This document shows positions 1 through 10,905 of a stretch of 64,000 bases of DNA, one piece after another. The stretch is from Torreya grandis (lineage: Eukaryota > Streptophyta > Pinopsida > Cupressales > Taxaceae), in the NCBI GenBank assembly GCA_037957365.1, contig JARHVA010005354.1:62001-126000 (forward strand). The letters are read 5' to 3'. Numbering within the stretch: the first letter of the stretch is position 1; every line of letters begins with the position of its first letter. The notes beneath the pieces are model-generated. The model was given only the letters and a program-made list of their open reading frames with translations. It searched no databases and was not told the origin of the DNA. The translations under genes were made by a program, and so were the position numbers.

Positions 1-104
1 TAGCCATTCCCTCATGTTTCAAAATCATGCATGATTCCTTTGTTTGATACAGGACACCATGATAGGGAGTCTCCCATGAGACTCATTAGTTAGTATCATT
101 TCTC

Positions 105-205
105 CATGGCCTTACTTGTACATAGTTTCTCTTTGCTTACTTGTACATAACTTCTTAGTATTTCTTGTACATAGTCTCTTCATGATTGATTGTACATAGT
201 TCACA
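105..205. repeat. Short repeat, four copies of a CTTGTACATAG-like unit
   Basis: The core TTGTACATA recurs four times at roughly 28-bp spacing within about 100 bp. The copies are degenerate, so this is an old local tandem expansion. No function is visible. Confidence 0.5.
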
Positions 206-794
206 ACATATCAAAAACATTCAAATATATTAAAATTATAAAAACATTCAAATATGTCAAAATACCAAAAATATTTTGATTGTATGCATTATCCATGCTT
301 TACATTTCTATTGTTATGCTAGACTTACATTTATTATTATATGTTATTGTTTATTGATTTATCTACATTATTGTACTTTCCTTGATTTCCTTTGAGTGTG
401 TGCAGTGGCATCTAGCTCTTTGATTGCTTCATTCTACCCATTGAGGAGGCATATTACTTCTACATTTGAGACATCAATACATATACTCACTGGGGGAATA
501 TTATACATGATTACACCATCCAAGTTATGTCATTCATACACCACACACTCCAGTTATCATGTTGATGTACATTACTTACTAGCTTACATAGATTACTCTA
601 TCGACACTCACTAGTATATAACACTTGTGTATTTCTTAGCATATACCTAGTCTTTTACTAACATGTCTTGCATACTTTCACTTTTTACTTTGATTAGTTA
701 TGTGTGATTACATTTCCAATATTTACATGCTTTCCTTTCTTTCTTTGTGTAGTTAGATGTGATTACATTTCTCAATTCTTTCTTGTTTCCTATA

Positions 795-925
795 TGTGCC
801 TTAGGACATTTGTCAATGTCCTTTACTTCTATGTCTTGTGTGTGCCTTAGGACATTTGCAAATTCCTTTGCTTCTATTCATGTGTGTGCCTTAGGACATT
901 TGCTAATGTCTTTTGCCTGCACTCT
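795..925. repeat. Three tandem copies of a ~45-bp unit
   Basis: The string TGTGCCTTAGGACATTTG begins at about 795, 841 and 885, giving periods of 46 and 44 bp. Sequence after each core (CTTTTGCTTCTAT-like) is also shared. It lies in noncoding decayed DNA. A short frame across it only reflects the repeat. Confidence 0.75.
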
Positions 926-1600
926 TTTATGTGATTGTGGCCCTCATGTCAACCTCACTTGTTTCAATTGTATGTGTATGTGGCACTTGAACATGCCTTG
1001 TATGCTTGCTTTCCAATTTAAGTGACATGTGCCCATATCCCTAATTTGCTTGGCCCCTTGGCCACTCTTGTATTCTCCTTTCTTATTATCTTGTGTGATT
1101 GTTGCTTGTTTTCTTCTCATTGTTTGCAATGCCATGATCCACATCATGTATTTTTTTGCTTTCTTGGATGCCATGATGGACATCATGCTCCATCCCTCCC
1201 TACCAACTAACAACTAACCATACTTCTAGTTCTAATTTAGTACATTGCATATGTTATTACATTGTTAGGCATACCCCTATTTATCTAACAATCTCTCATT
1301 ATAAACCATTCTATATCTTGAGATATCTTATCAATTATCATTACTATATCATGTATCTTTATATCATAACACACTTGTAGGGCTCTTTCTTCTAAGGGTG
1401 GTCATTATAGGGTCTTAATTCTTACCCTCAGAAGAGGGGTTAATAACAGGGGTTTTTTCATAGTGATTAGAGCTCCTAGCAATCAAAAATCCAACTTTTA
1501 AAACACTTAGAACAACAACCAAACATTAAAACAATTAGAATAAACCAGGTAGATAGTGAAAATGCCAAAACAATTACTAGATTTGGCCCAAGACAATAGT

Positions 1601-4330
1601 GTCCAACTTGGACTATAGCGTCAGTGCCACTACTATCCATTTTCAGTGCTCCTATCTAAAGAGTATAAAAACCAAACTTTTTAGAAGTAGGAAGAAAAGT
1701 AGGTTGAGCTATAATTTTGCACAGTCCAACCAATTTAGAATCAGTATTTTTTAAAATACTTTTGCTTAGAGAATCTAAATATAAAGGGCATTATACATGA
1801 CATGATGGCTCTCACTTCTAGTTTTAGATACGATAGTTGGTATAAATTCTATATTAGAATCCATGTTTCAGACACTAGTGACTGGGGGTAATGTGTATGG
1901 CACATTTGTTTTCTTTTCTTTTTAAGTTTAGTATTACCCAGGCATTCTCAGTAGTTATGTGCCTTATTCCATTTACAAGTGGTTGGCATCATTTTGGAGT
2001 TGGCTTTCATACAAGCCCAACTTCCTCATTTCAAAGTGGTTTTCATATAAGGCTAGTGCACCAGTTTTGGAGTGGCTTTCATTAAATCTTAATCCCCCAT
2101 CTTTTAGAGTATCCAAGAGTGGCCTAGCTTCCAGCATAGATTCAACTATCTATGCTAACATTGTTAGATCATAGTAAATTCATGGGCTTTAGGATCCATC
2201 CCATACAACACACATCCATATCAGTATTAGTTCATAGCTTCACTTCATGGGGAAATGATGGAGCCAAAGGACTAGTTAGCCTTTGTATTCTTGAGCCACC
2301 TACTCAGATGGATTGGACACATAGTCCAAACATTGATTAGCACATGCATGACAACCTAACTTCACTTAGTATGTGATGATGGAGAAAATGTGCCAACCTT
2401 TACATTTTTTAGCCACTTCTAGGGAATTAAGCACTCATCTCTATTCACAATATTACTCTTGCTTCAGCACACATCCAGCATCACCCAACATTACTCAACA
2501 TCACAATAGGTTTTCTATTGGTCTATGTACCTAATGAGGTGTATTCATTCCTTTCTCTTCCTCTTTCTCTTACCTAGATTTATACATTCTTATTTTAGAT
2601 ATAGCATCTTTAGTAAGAACTAATCTACTCTTTGTTTTCTTTTATAGATTTGCACTTCACAATGTGCTCTCTTTATGCACACCCAACATCACATAGTATC
2701 ATGAGCTTCACCCTTGTAAGTAAGCTCAGGTATGCTTTCTATTTTTCCTTTATCCTAGTATTTCTCTTTATTTCATCACTAGAATAAAGGGTGGGTGGGG
2801 GGGCGGGCGGGGGACAAAGGGGGAATGTAGTCATATAAAATGTGAAAATTAGTAAATTGAGTGTGGTTAAAGACACCCAACCCATAGGTCCCTCTTTCTT
2901 TCTCTCATGACCCTCATATGCATCTTTTCACTAATTCCTAGTCATTTGTAACCTTTCAGACCTGATCTCAGTTGATCGAGACCCCTTTTTCCATGATAAA
3001 TCAACCCCCTTATGTCCCATTAGCTTAGGATAGTAGTGTCACACTTGGACTATAGCGTTGGTGCCACTCCTATCCACTTTTGATGCTCTTGTCTAAGTGC
3101 AATTTTGGCTCTAATGGTCAATTCTTTATAATTCCTCATCCTTATCCTTATTGGCCTAATGTGACCACATTAAACCCATGCCCAATAGATCCCTATAAAA
3201 TCCCATTCAAATATCATTTGGAAGAAGTTGTAAAATATCACTAATCAAGTAAAAATATAGAAAGACTACTCAAGCAATCTTTCCTATTATTTGCATATAG
3301 TCAACCAATACACTTACAAGCTTATTCAAATCCTTACACTAGTCCCTAGCCACCTCAAACACATCTAATTTATAATTTAGAATTTTCATACACATAATTT
3401 CACAAAGCACATCAAGTGGGAGAACTACATATGGCTTGATCCCTCTTCAGAGTATTGGTATGTAGGTAGCATGCCCACACAAGGGGTGTGGATCCACATC
3501 TAGTGAATCTTACACACACTAACCCCCCCCCCTCTTTCTCAAAATTAGTCAAATCATGATGGATTATAGGGTTTTAAGAGAAAATCTACTCTATAGGGAG
3601 CTCTATAGACTTTTGGTAGCCAAAAATTCATAGACAAGGTCACACAGACATAATAAACAAAACCTAGAAAGCTCAAATAATCAGGACAATATTTGCAAAG
3701 GTGGACTACAACACTTGTGCCACTCCTATCTAGTTTTGATGTTCCTATCCAATTACAAAATGAAGTTTAGCTCTCAGTTTGTGAGAGTGTCCCAATCTTG
3801 CATAGTAAATTCTAGCCTCTATCTCAGTCAGATCATCTAGTTTCTAGTTAAGTCTTCTTTTTCATCTCTTATTACTATTTTTAGAAAGGATAAAATTGTA
3901 ATATAATTTACATAAATTATAGCTTAATTATTGCATATTTATTTACTAATTTTACTACTCAAAACCTTTAACTATATTAGGAATAATACACTAATATTCT
4001 CAAAACTGTTAAATCATACACTAATATCGATGTTCATGTCCCAACTCTAATGCTAGTGTCTCTACCTTCTAAATAATAAAATTTATAAAGCTTTCAACAT
4101 GTATGGGACAATATATGGTATTCTTTTAACCCTCCCATGAGATAAATTGAAAAGGTGTGGTATAAATACAAGTAAAGAACATTCATTAAGGAAAATGATA
4201 GTGAACCCTAACAGGCATAGTTGGTCATTTCAAAAAAGGACTTGTATTTTATAATAGATAAAAGCATCAAAATAGAGACAAAAGCATCAATGGTAATGTC
4301 TAGATCACAATGGTAGTGTCCATGCTAGCA
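1601..4330. repeat. Recurring ~55-bp motif in decayed DNA
   Basis: A motif with the core TTGGACTATAGCGT, followed by GTGCCACT.CTATCC and a TGATGCTC-like end, is clear at 1601-1660 and 3028-3095. It is weaker at 3700-3755 and traceable near 4026-4070 and 4290-4325. The copies are separated by hundreds of bases of unrelated sequence, so this is not a simple tandem array. It may be the residue of a repeated leader or LTR module; the function is unknown. Confidence 0.5.
2789..2825 (+). other. G-quadruplex-type tract
   Basis: At least four runs of three or more Gs, separated by one base or by the five-base ACAAA, lie within 37 bp in an otherwise AT-rich region. This satisfies the usual G3+N1-7 quadruplex pattern. 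No gene is adjacent, so a regulatory role cannot be argued. Confidence 0.7.
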
Positions 4331-4531
4331 AAGATCTAAATTCTATAATTTGATGAATCAAAGTGGGGCATTAACATGTCTCCTTCTGCACCTACATTTT
4401 CTAGGTCTACCTACACAATATAAATTAAGCTAAGTATTATTTATCCTTCATATTGATACATTCAAAATTACTATTTTAGTGTTTCACTTTCTATATTCAA
4501 CATATTCTAATATTCAACATATTCATCATAA

Positions 4532-4740
4532 TATTATGCAATTAAATTACTTAGATGTTTTGCAATAATGGAATAATATATCATATAATTAAGATTAGAG
4601 TAATCAGATCCACAACAAAAATTGACAAAAGAGAAAAATACTTGATAATTATGACTGAGTTGTTTTGAGGAGAAAAATCCATAATAATGTAGTAAGAATA
4701 GAATTAGTAATATCATGATAAAATACTAACCAATACCTCT

Positions 4741-4810
<70 letters not shown>

Positions 4811-4935
4811 ATGGTTATTCCATAGGCTAACTATACTAATAACATAGATAAATGTAATAAGATAATATGAAAGATATGTAATCCATAATTCAGCCACACA
4901 TATCCCTAGATTCACTATAGATTAAGGGTGTAGCA
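4532..4935 (-). repeat. Left (3') LTR of the chromovirus
   Basis: This block aligns with 15306-15650 through most of its length. Shared landmarks include ATGGTTATTCCATAGGC and a common end near AGATTAAGGG. On the minus strand it begins TGCTACACC just after a polypurine tract (plus-strand 4936-4948). Its outer terminus reads TA where TG is expected. It is longer than its partner mainly because it contains a TG microsatellite exactly where the partner LTR has its TATA box. Confidence 0.85.
4743..4809. repeat. (TG)n microsatellite, ~33 units, inside one LTR
   Basis: An uninterrupted TG run of about 67 bp. The equivalent site in the partner LTR (about 15504-15520) reads TATATATACTCTAC and has no TG array, so the expansion happened after insertion and in one LTR only. 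Confidence 0.95.
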
Positions 4936-5947
4936 TGCCCATCCCCTTAAAACAAATTACCATTGAATAAAATCTGAATACTTATACAAGAAATCTTCAT
5001 TATCCCATGTTGCATCTTCATGATTTAGACTCTTCCACTTGATCAAATACTCCTTAAGCTATATTGTTCTTAGCCTTCTTATGCATGTGTGAATAATCTC
5101 CTCAGGTTCTAAAATGACTCTACTTTCTCCATTAAGTTTGAGTAATTTAGTTTAGGTAGAAAATAATTATCCAATTACCTTCTTTAGGTAAGATACATGA
5201 AATATAGGATGCATGTGAGTGGATTTTGGTATCTCTAGCTTTGTATGCCACACTACCAAATTTTTGTAAGATCTGATAAGGTCCATAATACTTAGCATAA
5301 TTTTTATTATTTTTTTATGTTGCTTCAAAGACATCTTATTATATGACTATAAGTGCATAAATACCCAATCACTGATATAAAAATTACTCTCACTACGGTG
5401 TTGATCATCTTTTTACTTCATTTCATTATGTGTCATTGCTAAATTCTCTTTTAAACTAGCTACTACCTCATGTTGATGTTGAATGTGTTCCTCAATAGCT
5501 CAAACCTTGGGTTTCACCTTCAAAGATGAAGTGATGGATGGGGGATTATAGCCATAAAGTGCCACAAAGGGAGACATTTTATAATAGGTATGGAAATAAG
5601 TGTTGTACCACCATTCTACTAGTGGTATCCAATGGACCCTAGTTCATATTTATCTTATGCAAAAAAATGATATACCCTTCTAGGCATTGATTGATAACCT
5701 TGGTTTTCCCATCATATTTATGATGGTATGATGAGATATGAGACAACTGAGTCCTCAAACATGTAAATAACTAATTCCAAAATTTACTAGTGAAGATATG
5801 GTCATGATCACTTATAATGATTTTGGGAGTACCATGTAGCTTTTGAATGTATTAATAAAACTAGTAGCTACTATATTGGCTACAAATAGTTTTTATAAGG
5901 GAAAAAATGAGCATATTTTGTGAGAATATTTAAAACTACCATGATGA
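4936..5947 (-). pseudogene. Integrase C-terminal part and chromodomain (chromovirus)
   Basis: Read on the minus strand, this begins with the integrase core following the first catalytic motif (VIMVV, then LTKYAHFFP). It passes through the PFVALYGYNPP region near 5560 and the C-terminal YYGPYQILQKFG and HPIFHVSYLKK motifs near 5180-5290. It ends with a chromodomain-like stretch (EYLIKWKSL, then EDATWDNEDFL) at about 4965-5110, just before the polypurine tract. The chromodomain in chromoviruses is thought to steer insertion toward marked chromatin. Several in-frame stops and at least one frameshift show it is inactive. It is the 3' half of an integrase whose 5' half lies at 11620-12277 beyond copia A. 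Confidence 0.85.
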
Positions 5948-5952
5948 CATTT

Positions 5953-6659
5953 TGTTGGGGATCAACCAACAATAGATTACACTTATGAAAGCAATAAACA
6001 CGAAATTAAATCAGATAGATAAGTAACTAGAATCAGATAATAGTAAGAACAAGAGATACAAGAAACCACCCTGAAAACTTGTATTAAACTCTTTACAAAA
6101 GGAATACAATTGAAGAAATTTTTTTCTTCAACACCTCTCTCAGATGTATAGATCTCTCACTAGATCTCTATCCCTGAAGAGCTCTCTCTCTCTCAAGAAC
6201 AATCAACTCTAACAACCTGGATTGATTCAACTCTGTACTGTTCTTCAACATTCATTCACAATGAACTACTTCTACTACAATAAGCTAAGAAGATCTAATT
6301 CTACATATAGAATTAGGAAACTTGAGCATGCACTTACAACCAACAGTTAAGCCTCCTAAACAAGGGATCTAAAAATAATCTTACTAATAATAGAGACGCG
6401 AACTTAAGACTACAACTTAAACTCATCATGCAAACACTCGGTTTTGTCCTCAAAAATAGCATTCTGGATGCACAGGTAACTGACGCTGGTTCCTGCCTGC
6501 TTGCTTGTGACCGATGTTGGCCGATCCACTGCCGACACCAGCATCTCTTCAACTACACCTGACCAACGTCGGTCGCTCCTGACTGACGCCGGTGACTATG
6601 TAGACCTAAAACTATCAAATGCACTCATATGTGAAGCTTTTAGGCTCCACACCTTAACA
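5953..6659 (-). repeat. Left (3') LTR of copia A
   Basis: Starts TGTTGGGGATC and ends CCTTAACA on the plus strand; collinear with 10906-11614. On the minus strand it runs TGTTAAGG...CCCCAACA, with proper TG/CA ends. It carries several copies of a palindromic ACCGACGYCGGT-like motif between 6478 and 6600, many altered by C-to-T or G-to-A changes relative to the partner LTR. Confidence 0.95.
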
Positions 6660-6674
6660 ATCTCCCACTTGGAG
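6660..6674 (-). other. Polypurine tract of copia A
   Basis: Minus strand reads CTCCAAGTGGGAGAT immediately before the TGTTAAGG start of the 3' LTR. This is the usual copia plus-strand primer context. Confidence 0.85.
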
Positions 6675-6731
6675 ATAAACAGCTGCACCAATACTGGTAC
6701 AGTAACATCTTCTAGCTCCTCCATCTTCAAC

Positions 6732-7094
6732 TCAATCATGAAGACCAACAGAAGTTGAATGAAGATTCAACTTCTCCTTTGTAACTAGCTTGGTTAACAT
6801 ATCAACAGGATTCCTATCTATATGGATCTTCTCCAGCTTCAACTCACCATCTTCCAATACCTGTCGTATGAAATGGTACCTTAGCTGTATGTGCTTTGTT
6901 CTTGAATGAAAGGCTGAATTTTTAGCCAAATGGATTGCACTCTGACTGTCACTATACAATCTGCAACTCTCATGCTCCCTACCAAGCTCATCCATGAACC
7001 GTGTCATCCATATCATCTCTTTGCTAGCCTCTATGATTGTAATATACTCTGCTTCTGTAGTTGACAAGGCAACAACCTTCTGCAACTTAGATAT
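6732..7094 (-). pseudogene. RNase H domain of copia A polyprotein
   Basis: The frame contains ALSTTEAEY, LYSDSQSAIHLAKN and HSRTKHIQLRYHFIR, the standard copia RNase H landmarks, and ends at a natural TGA (6732-6734). RNase H removes the RNA strand during reverse transcription. It is separated from the RT segment by a TAG at 7095-7097, at a position that is normally tryptophan in this family, which fits a G-to-A change. Length and motif order are normal. Confidence 0.9.
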
Positions 7095-7097
7095 CTA

Positions 7098-8423
7098 GCT
7101 AACCGCCATTCCACCTACAATGAAAACATATCCTGTAGTGCTCCTCCTGCCATCCAAATCACCTGTCATATCTAAATCTACATAACCATGTAGAGAAGTA
7201 TCTGAACCTCCATAGCACAAGTGCCTACTGCTGGTTCCTCTCAGATATCTAAGGATCCACTGAACTACTTTCCAATTTTCCTTACCTGGATTGGCCATAT
7301 ACTTACTTACCACTCCCACTGCTTGGGCAATATCCGGTCTAGTACACACCATTACATACATCAAACTCCCTATTGTGGAAGAATATGGAACTCTACTCAT
7401 GTACTCTACCTCATCATGTGAATTAGGACATTGTTCTTTACTTAACTTAAAATGTCCAGCCAAAGGTGTGCTTATCGGTTTAGCATCCTGCATATTGAAC
7501 CGTTTTAACACCTTGTCCACATAATCCTCTTGAGACAATATCAACCTGTGATTTTTCATGTCTCTCTTAATGCTCATGCCAAGGATTTTCTTTGCTACTC
7601 CCAAATCCTTCATAGCAAATGTTTGAGCTAATTTCACCTTAAGCTCAGAGATATCCTGCATGTGTGATCCTGCAACTAGCATATCATATACATACAATAA
7701 TAAAATAATATATCTATCATTATCTAATCTCTTGAAATACACACAATGGTCAGATTGATACCTACTATAGCCATGCTCAGTCATAAACCTGTCAAATTTT
7801 AAATACCATTGCCTAGGAGCTTACTTGAGGCCATACAAGCTTTTCTTCAATCTGCACACTAACTTCTTACCCTTGACCTCAAATCCTTTCGGTTGTTCCA
7901 TATAAATTTCTTCATCCAAATCTCCATGAAGAAACGATGTCTTAACATCTAGCTGCTCAAGATGCAAATCCTCAATAGCAACCAAAGACAATACAATCCG
8001 TATAGAAGTCATTTTAACAATAGGAGAAAAAATCTTGCCAAAGTCAATACCTGGCTTTTGTGCAAATCCTTTCACTACCAATCTGGCCTTATATCTCATC
8101 TTACCATTCTCACCTTCCTTCAACCTGTAGGTCCATCTGTTCTTCAATGTCCTCTTACCAGCTGGCAACTCAACCAAATCCCATGTTTGGTTCTCTTTTA
8201 AGGACTCCATCTCCTCAACCATGCCACGCTCCCACTGACTCTTGGACTCCACCTGTATTGCTTTTTCAAAACTCTCTGGTTCTCCACCATCAGTTAGCAA
8301 TAAATAAAATAATAAAGGACAATATCTAATTGGAGGCTTGCTTACCCTTTCTGACCTCCTGATGGGTGTTTGAGACTCGTTCACAACACGCTATCCACCC
8401 AAATTCTCTGACAGTGACTGACC
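7098..8423 (-). pseudogene. Reverse transcriptase of copia A polyprotein
   Basis: Motifs in order: RRSERVSKPP, WDLVELPAGKR, YKARLVVKGF, LDVKTSFLHGDL, EEIYMEQPKGF, CRLKKSLYGLK, then the active-site region LLLYVYDMLVAG, CTRPDIAQAVG and GYVFIVGG. The domain would copy element RNA into cDNA. The catalytic YVDD box reads YVYD, so one metal-binding aspartate is lost. A TAA at 7821-7823 follows YGLK, where the family normally has glutamine, and further stops at 8391-8393 and 8424-8426 lie upstream in the same frame. No frameshift occurs. Confidence 0.92.
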
Positions 8424-8447
8424 TCAGTCACTTCCAGGCCTGTTACT

Positions 8448-8580
8448 AGCCGACATCGGTTCTGCCTAACCGACGTTAGTGCCTGTCCTGTCGACGTTGG
8501 TCTCTATATGGCTGATGCCGGTTTTTGTCCTACCGACGCCGGTTCCTACCCTACCGACGTCAGTCTCTGTGTTTTCCTGC
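8448..8580 (-). repeat. 21-bp / 7-residue tandem repeats in the integrase-RT linker
   Basis: The minus-strand peptide runs as seven-residue units (TETDVGR, VGTGVGR, TKTGISH, IETNVDR, then a fragment ending at a TAG at 8466-8468). Each unit carries a palindromic CCGACGYCGGT-like DNA core, about every 20-21 bp. The same core recurs in the LTRs of this element. The region lies between integrase and RT, a normally unstructured linker, so the repeat was probably tolerated there. Confidence 0.8.
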
Positions 8581-9419
8581 AAGTGATTATTTCTTTTTCC
8601 CGCAAGCTCATTTTGGACCGTCACCTCATCCAATTCACCATTGCTATACCTAGATTGATTCAGCTTCCTCGGCTGATCACAATACATCACTCTTTCATTG
8701 AAAACAACATCATAGCTCCTAATTACCTTGTTAGTTTCTAGATTCCAAAGTCTGAAACCAAAATCATCTAAGCCATAGCCAATAAATGTGCACCTCATAG
8801 ACTTAGCATCCAGCTTTTTTCTATTTTCTTTATCAATGTGCATAAAGGCTTCACAACCAAAAACTTTGAGATATGAGAGATCTACCTTTTTACCTGTCCA
8901 TGCCTCTTCTAGAATTCCACCATCCAAAGCTGTAGAGGGTCCTCTGTTAATCAGGTACACTGCAGTGTCAATAGCTTGTGCCCAAAATTGTAAGGGCAAA
9001 CCAGCATGCAATCTCATACACCTTGCACACTCCATTATTGTCCTGTTCATCCTTTCAGCAATTCCATTCTACTAAGGTGTCCTTGGAACCATCCTTTGCC
9101 TATGGATTCCATGCATATAACAATAATCTCTGAACTTATAACTACAAAACTCACCGCCATTGTCAGATCTCAGGCACTTCAATCTTTTACCTATTTCATT
9201 CTTAACCATAGCTTTCCAAATCTTAAAAGTCTCAAATACATCAGATTTCCTCCTAATACAATAGACCCATACCTTTCTTGTAGCACCATCTATGAAAGAT
9301 ACATAGTATTGTGATCCTCCAATGGAAGCAACCTGAGCCTGTCCCCACACGTCTGTGTGAACAAGCTACAACTTATGCTTCTTCTTAGTAGACCCAGTCT
9401 TGAGAAAACTAACCCTTTT
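8581..9419 (-). pseudogene. Integrase of copia A polyprotein
   Basis: Contains HTDVWGQAQ with the first catalytic Asp, FIDGATRKVWVY, CLRSDNGGEF with the second Asp, and NGIAERMNRT with the catalytic Glu, followed by LINRGPSTALDGG, LKVFGCEAFMHI and a GYGLDDFGFRLWN region. It would insert the cDNA into chromosomal DNA. Two adjacent TAG codons at 9069-9074 lie just before NGIAERM, where family members have two glutamines, consistent with C-to-T decay. The DDE residues themselves are retained. Confidence 0.92.
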
Positions 9420-10040
9420 CTATTTTCCAAATACACAGTGCTCACAAAAATCTAGATCTATGCCTTTTAAATCTGAAAGCATACCTTTGGACTTAAGAAT
9501 TGACATCCCCTTCTCACTCATGTGGCCAAGCCTTGAGTGCCACAATTTAGCATCCACATCTGAAGTAGATAATACAGAAGGAGAATTGTTAGTAACACAA
9601 TTACACAAATAGAGAGTACTTACTCTCTTAGCTCTGGCCATAACAAGTGCACCCTTGGTCACCTTCCAAGATTCTGCTGTGAGAGTTACTGTACAACCCT
9701 CATCCCCTAACTTTTCTGCAGAAATCAAATTTCTCTTCAAGCTAGGAACATGCATCACATCTCTCAACACCCATGTGTTGCCATTCTGCATCTTCAGCTG
9801 CACTTTACCTTTGCCAATTATTTTACAAGACTCATCATCCCCCAGATACACTATTCCAAAATCTCCATGGATATAGTCACTAAAATATTCCCTATTAGGG
9901 GTAACATGAAAAGATGCACCATAATCTAACACGCAAGATTCTATATTATTATGCAAAGAGAATATTAAAGCATCTTGTGCAATACCTGCAACCTTGGCTT
10001 CTTCCTTTCCTTCATGTTGATTGTCCTCCTTAGGCTTTGA
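9420..10040 (-). pseudogene. Protease and pre-integrase zinc region of copia A
   Basis: The protease signature reads CVLDYGASFH. The catalytic Asp and Gly remain, but the Ser/Thr normally between them is Tyr. It is followed by IYLGDDESCKIIGKG-like flap sequence and by the pre-integrase motif LWHSRLGHMSEKGM and FCEHCVFGK, a His/Cys zinc-binding arrangement. A TAG at 9420-9422 ends this segment directly after FGK. The protease would cut the polyprotein into its working parts. Confidence 0.9.
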
Positions 10041-10790
10041 CTAGCAATCTCTGCTTATGTGCCCAATCTTTCCACAATTCCAGCATTGTGGCTTCCTGCC
10101 ATTCTTGGATTTGGATCTTCCTCTCACCTTAGACTTAGATCTTGATCTCCTCTTGCTCTTATCTTTCTGCCTTCCCCTGCTCTCAAAACTCAAAGCATTC
10201 CCAGATGTCTCTTCTATGCTTTTCATGCGAATTTCTTCATTCAAGATAACACTAACAACATCCTCTACTTTCAAAATATTTGATGCAGATGCAGTATTAC
10301 TAACTGTCATTACTAAGCCATGCCAGCTTTTAGGCAAAGAACATAATATTAAAAGAGCTTTTATTTCATCATCAAACACTATATTGACTAAACTTAATTG
10401 ATTCACAATTCCATTGAAATCATTTAGATGAGTAGAAACAGATCCACCTTCATTCATATGCAAATTAAATAACTGCTTCATAAGATATACCTTATTAGAA
10501 GCTGAAGGTTTTTCATACAAATTTGCTAGAGTAGTCATCAACTCTATTGTAGACATTGCCTGTGATAAATTAGATATCACAGTGGATGCTAGACTCAGTC
10601 TTATAGACCCCAGAGCCTTTCTATCAAGAACTTCCCATTCTTCATCATCCATGTCTTTGGGCTTCTTTGCAACCCCACCTAATGGTAAGTAGAGATCTTT
10701 CTGATACAGATAATCCTCTATCTGCATTCTCCAATGTTGATAATTTTTGCCATCAAACTTCTCCATTCTCAGTTTACTTTCATCTGCCAT
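10041..10790 (-). pseudogene. Gag of copia A
   Basis: The best start is the ATG at 10790-10788 (MADESKLRMEKFDGKNY); an in-frame GTG 12 bases upstream is not needed. The N-terminal part contains WRMQIEDYLYQKDLY and a capsid-like middle (YLMKQLFNLHMNEGG, LPKSWHGLVMTV). A basic Arg/Lys/Ser-rich stretch precedes a complete zinc knuckle, CWNCGKIGHISRDC, near the end. Gag forms the particle that packages element RNA. A TAG at 10041-10043 directly after the knuckle truncates it; beyond this the same frame continues into protease. Confidence 0.92.
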
Positions 10791-10888
10791 TGCTTCTCCC
10801 ACTCAAATAGAAATCCCTACAGAAACCCCTGTGAGAACCTATAATCAATACACACTACACAGATCTGAACCACCTGTTAGTGAACCTG

Positions 10889-10901
10889 AGCTCTGATACC
10901 A
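10889..10901 (-). other. Primer-binding site of copia A (initiator Met tRNA type)
   Basis: Minus strand TGGTATCAGAGCT matches the usual plant copia primer site complementary to the 3' end of initiator methionine tRNA. It lies four bases inside the 5' LTR. Confidence 0.9.
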
Positions 10902-10905
10902 CTTT

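Larger units (their letters stand above)
1..4531. other. Decayed AT-rich intergenic DNA, no gene seen
   Basis: No reading frame here resembles a known protein; the longest frames are short, start at non-ATG codons and have no similarity I can recognise. The block holds short tandem repeats near its left end, a recurring motif of about 55 bp between 1600 and 4330, a G-rich tract near 2800 and a run of Cs near 3525. Compositionally it looks like old LTR or leader sequence of retrotransposons, but I cannot find paired LTRs for it inside the window. Confidence 0.6.

Noticed and set aside
4649..4915. Minus-strand frame with a long His-Thr repeat
   Set aside because: It is only the translation of the TG microsatellite inside an LTR.
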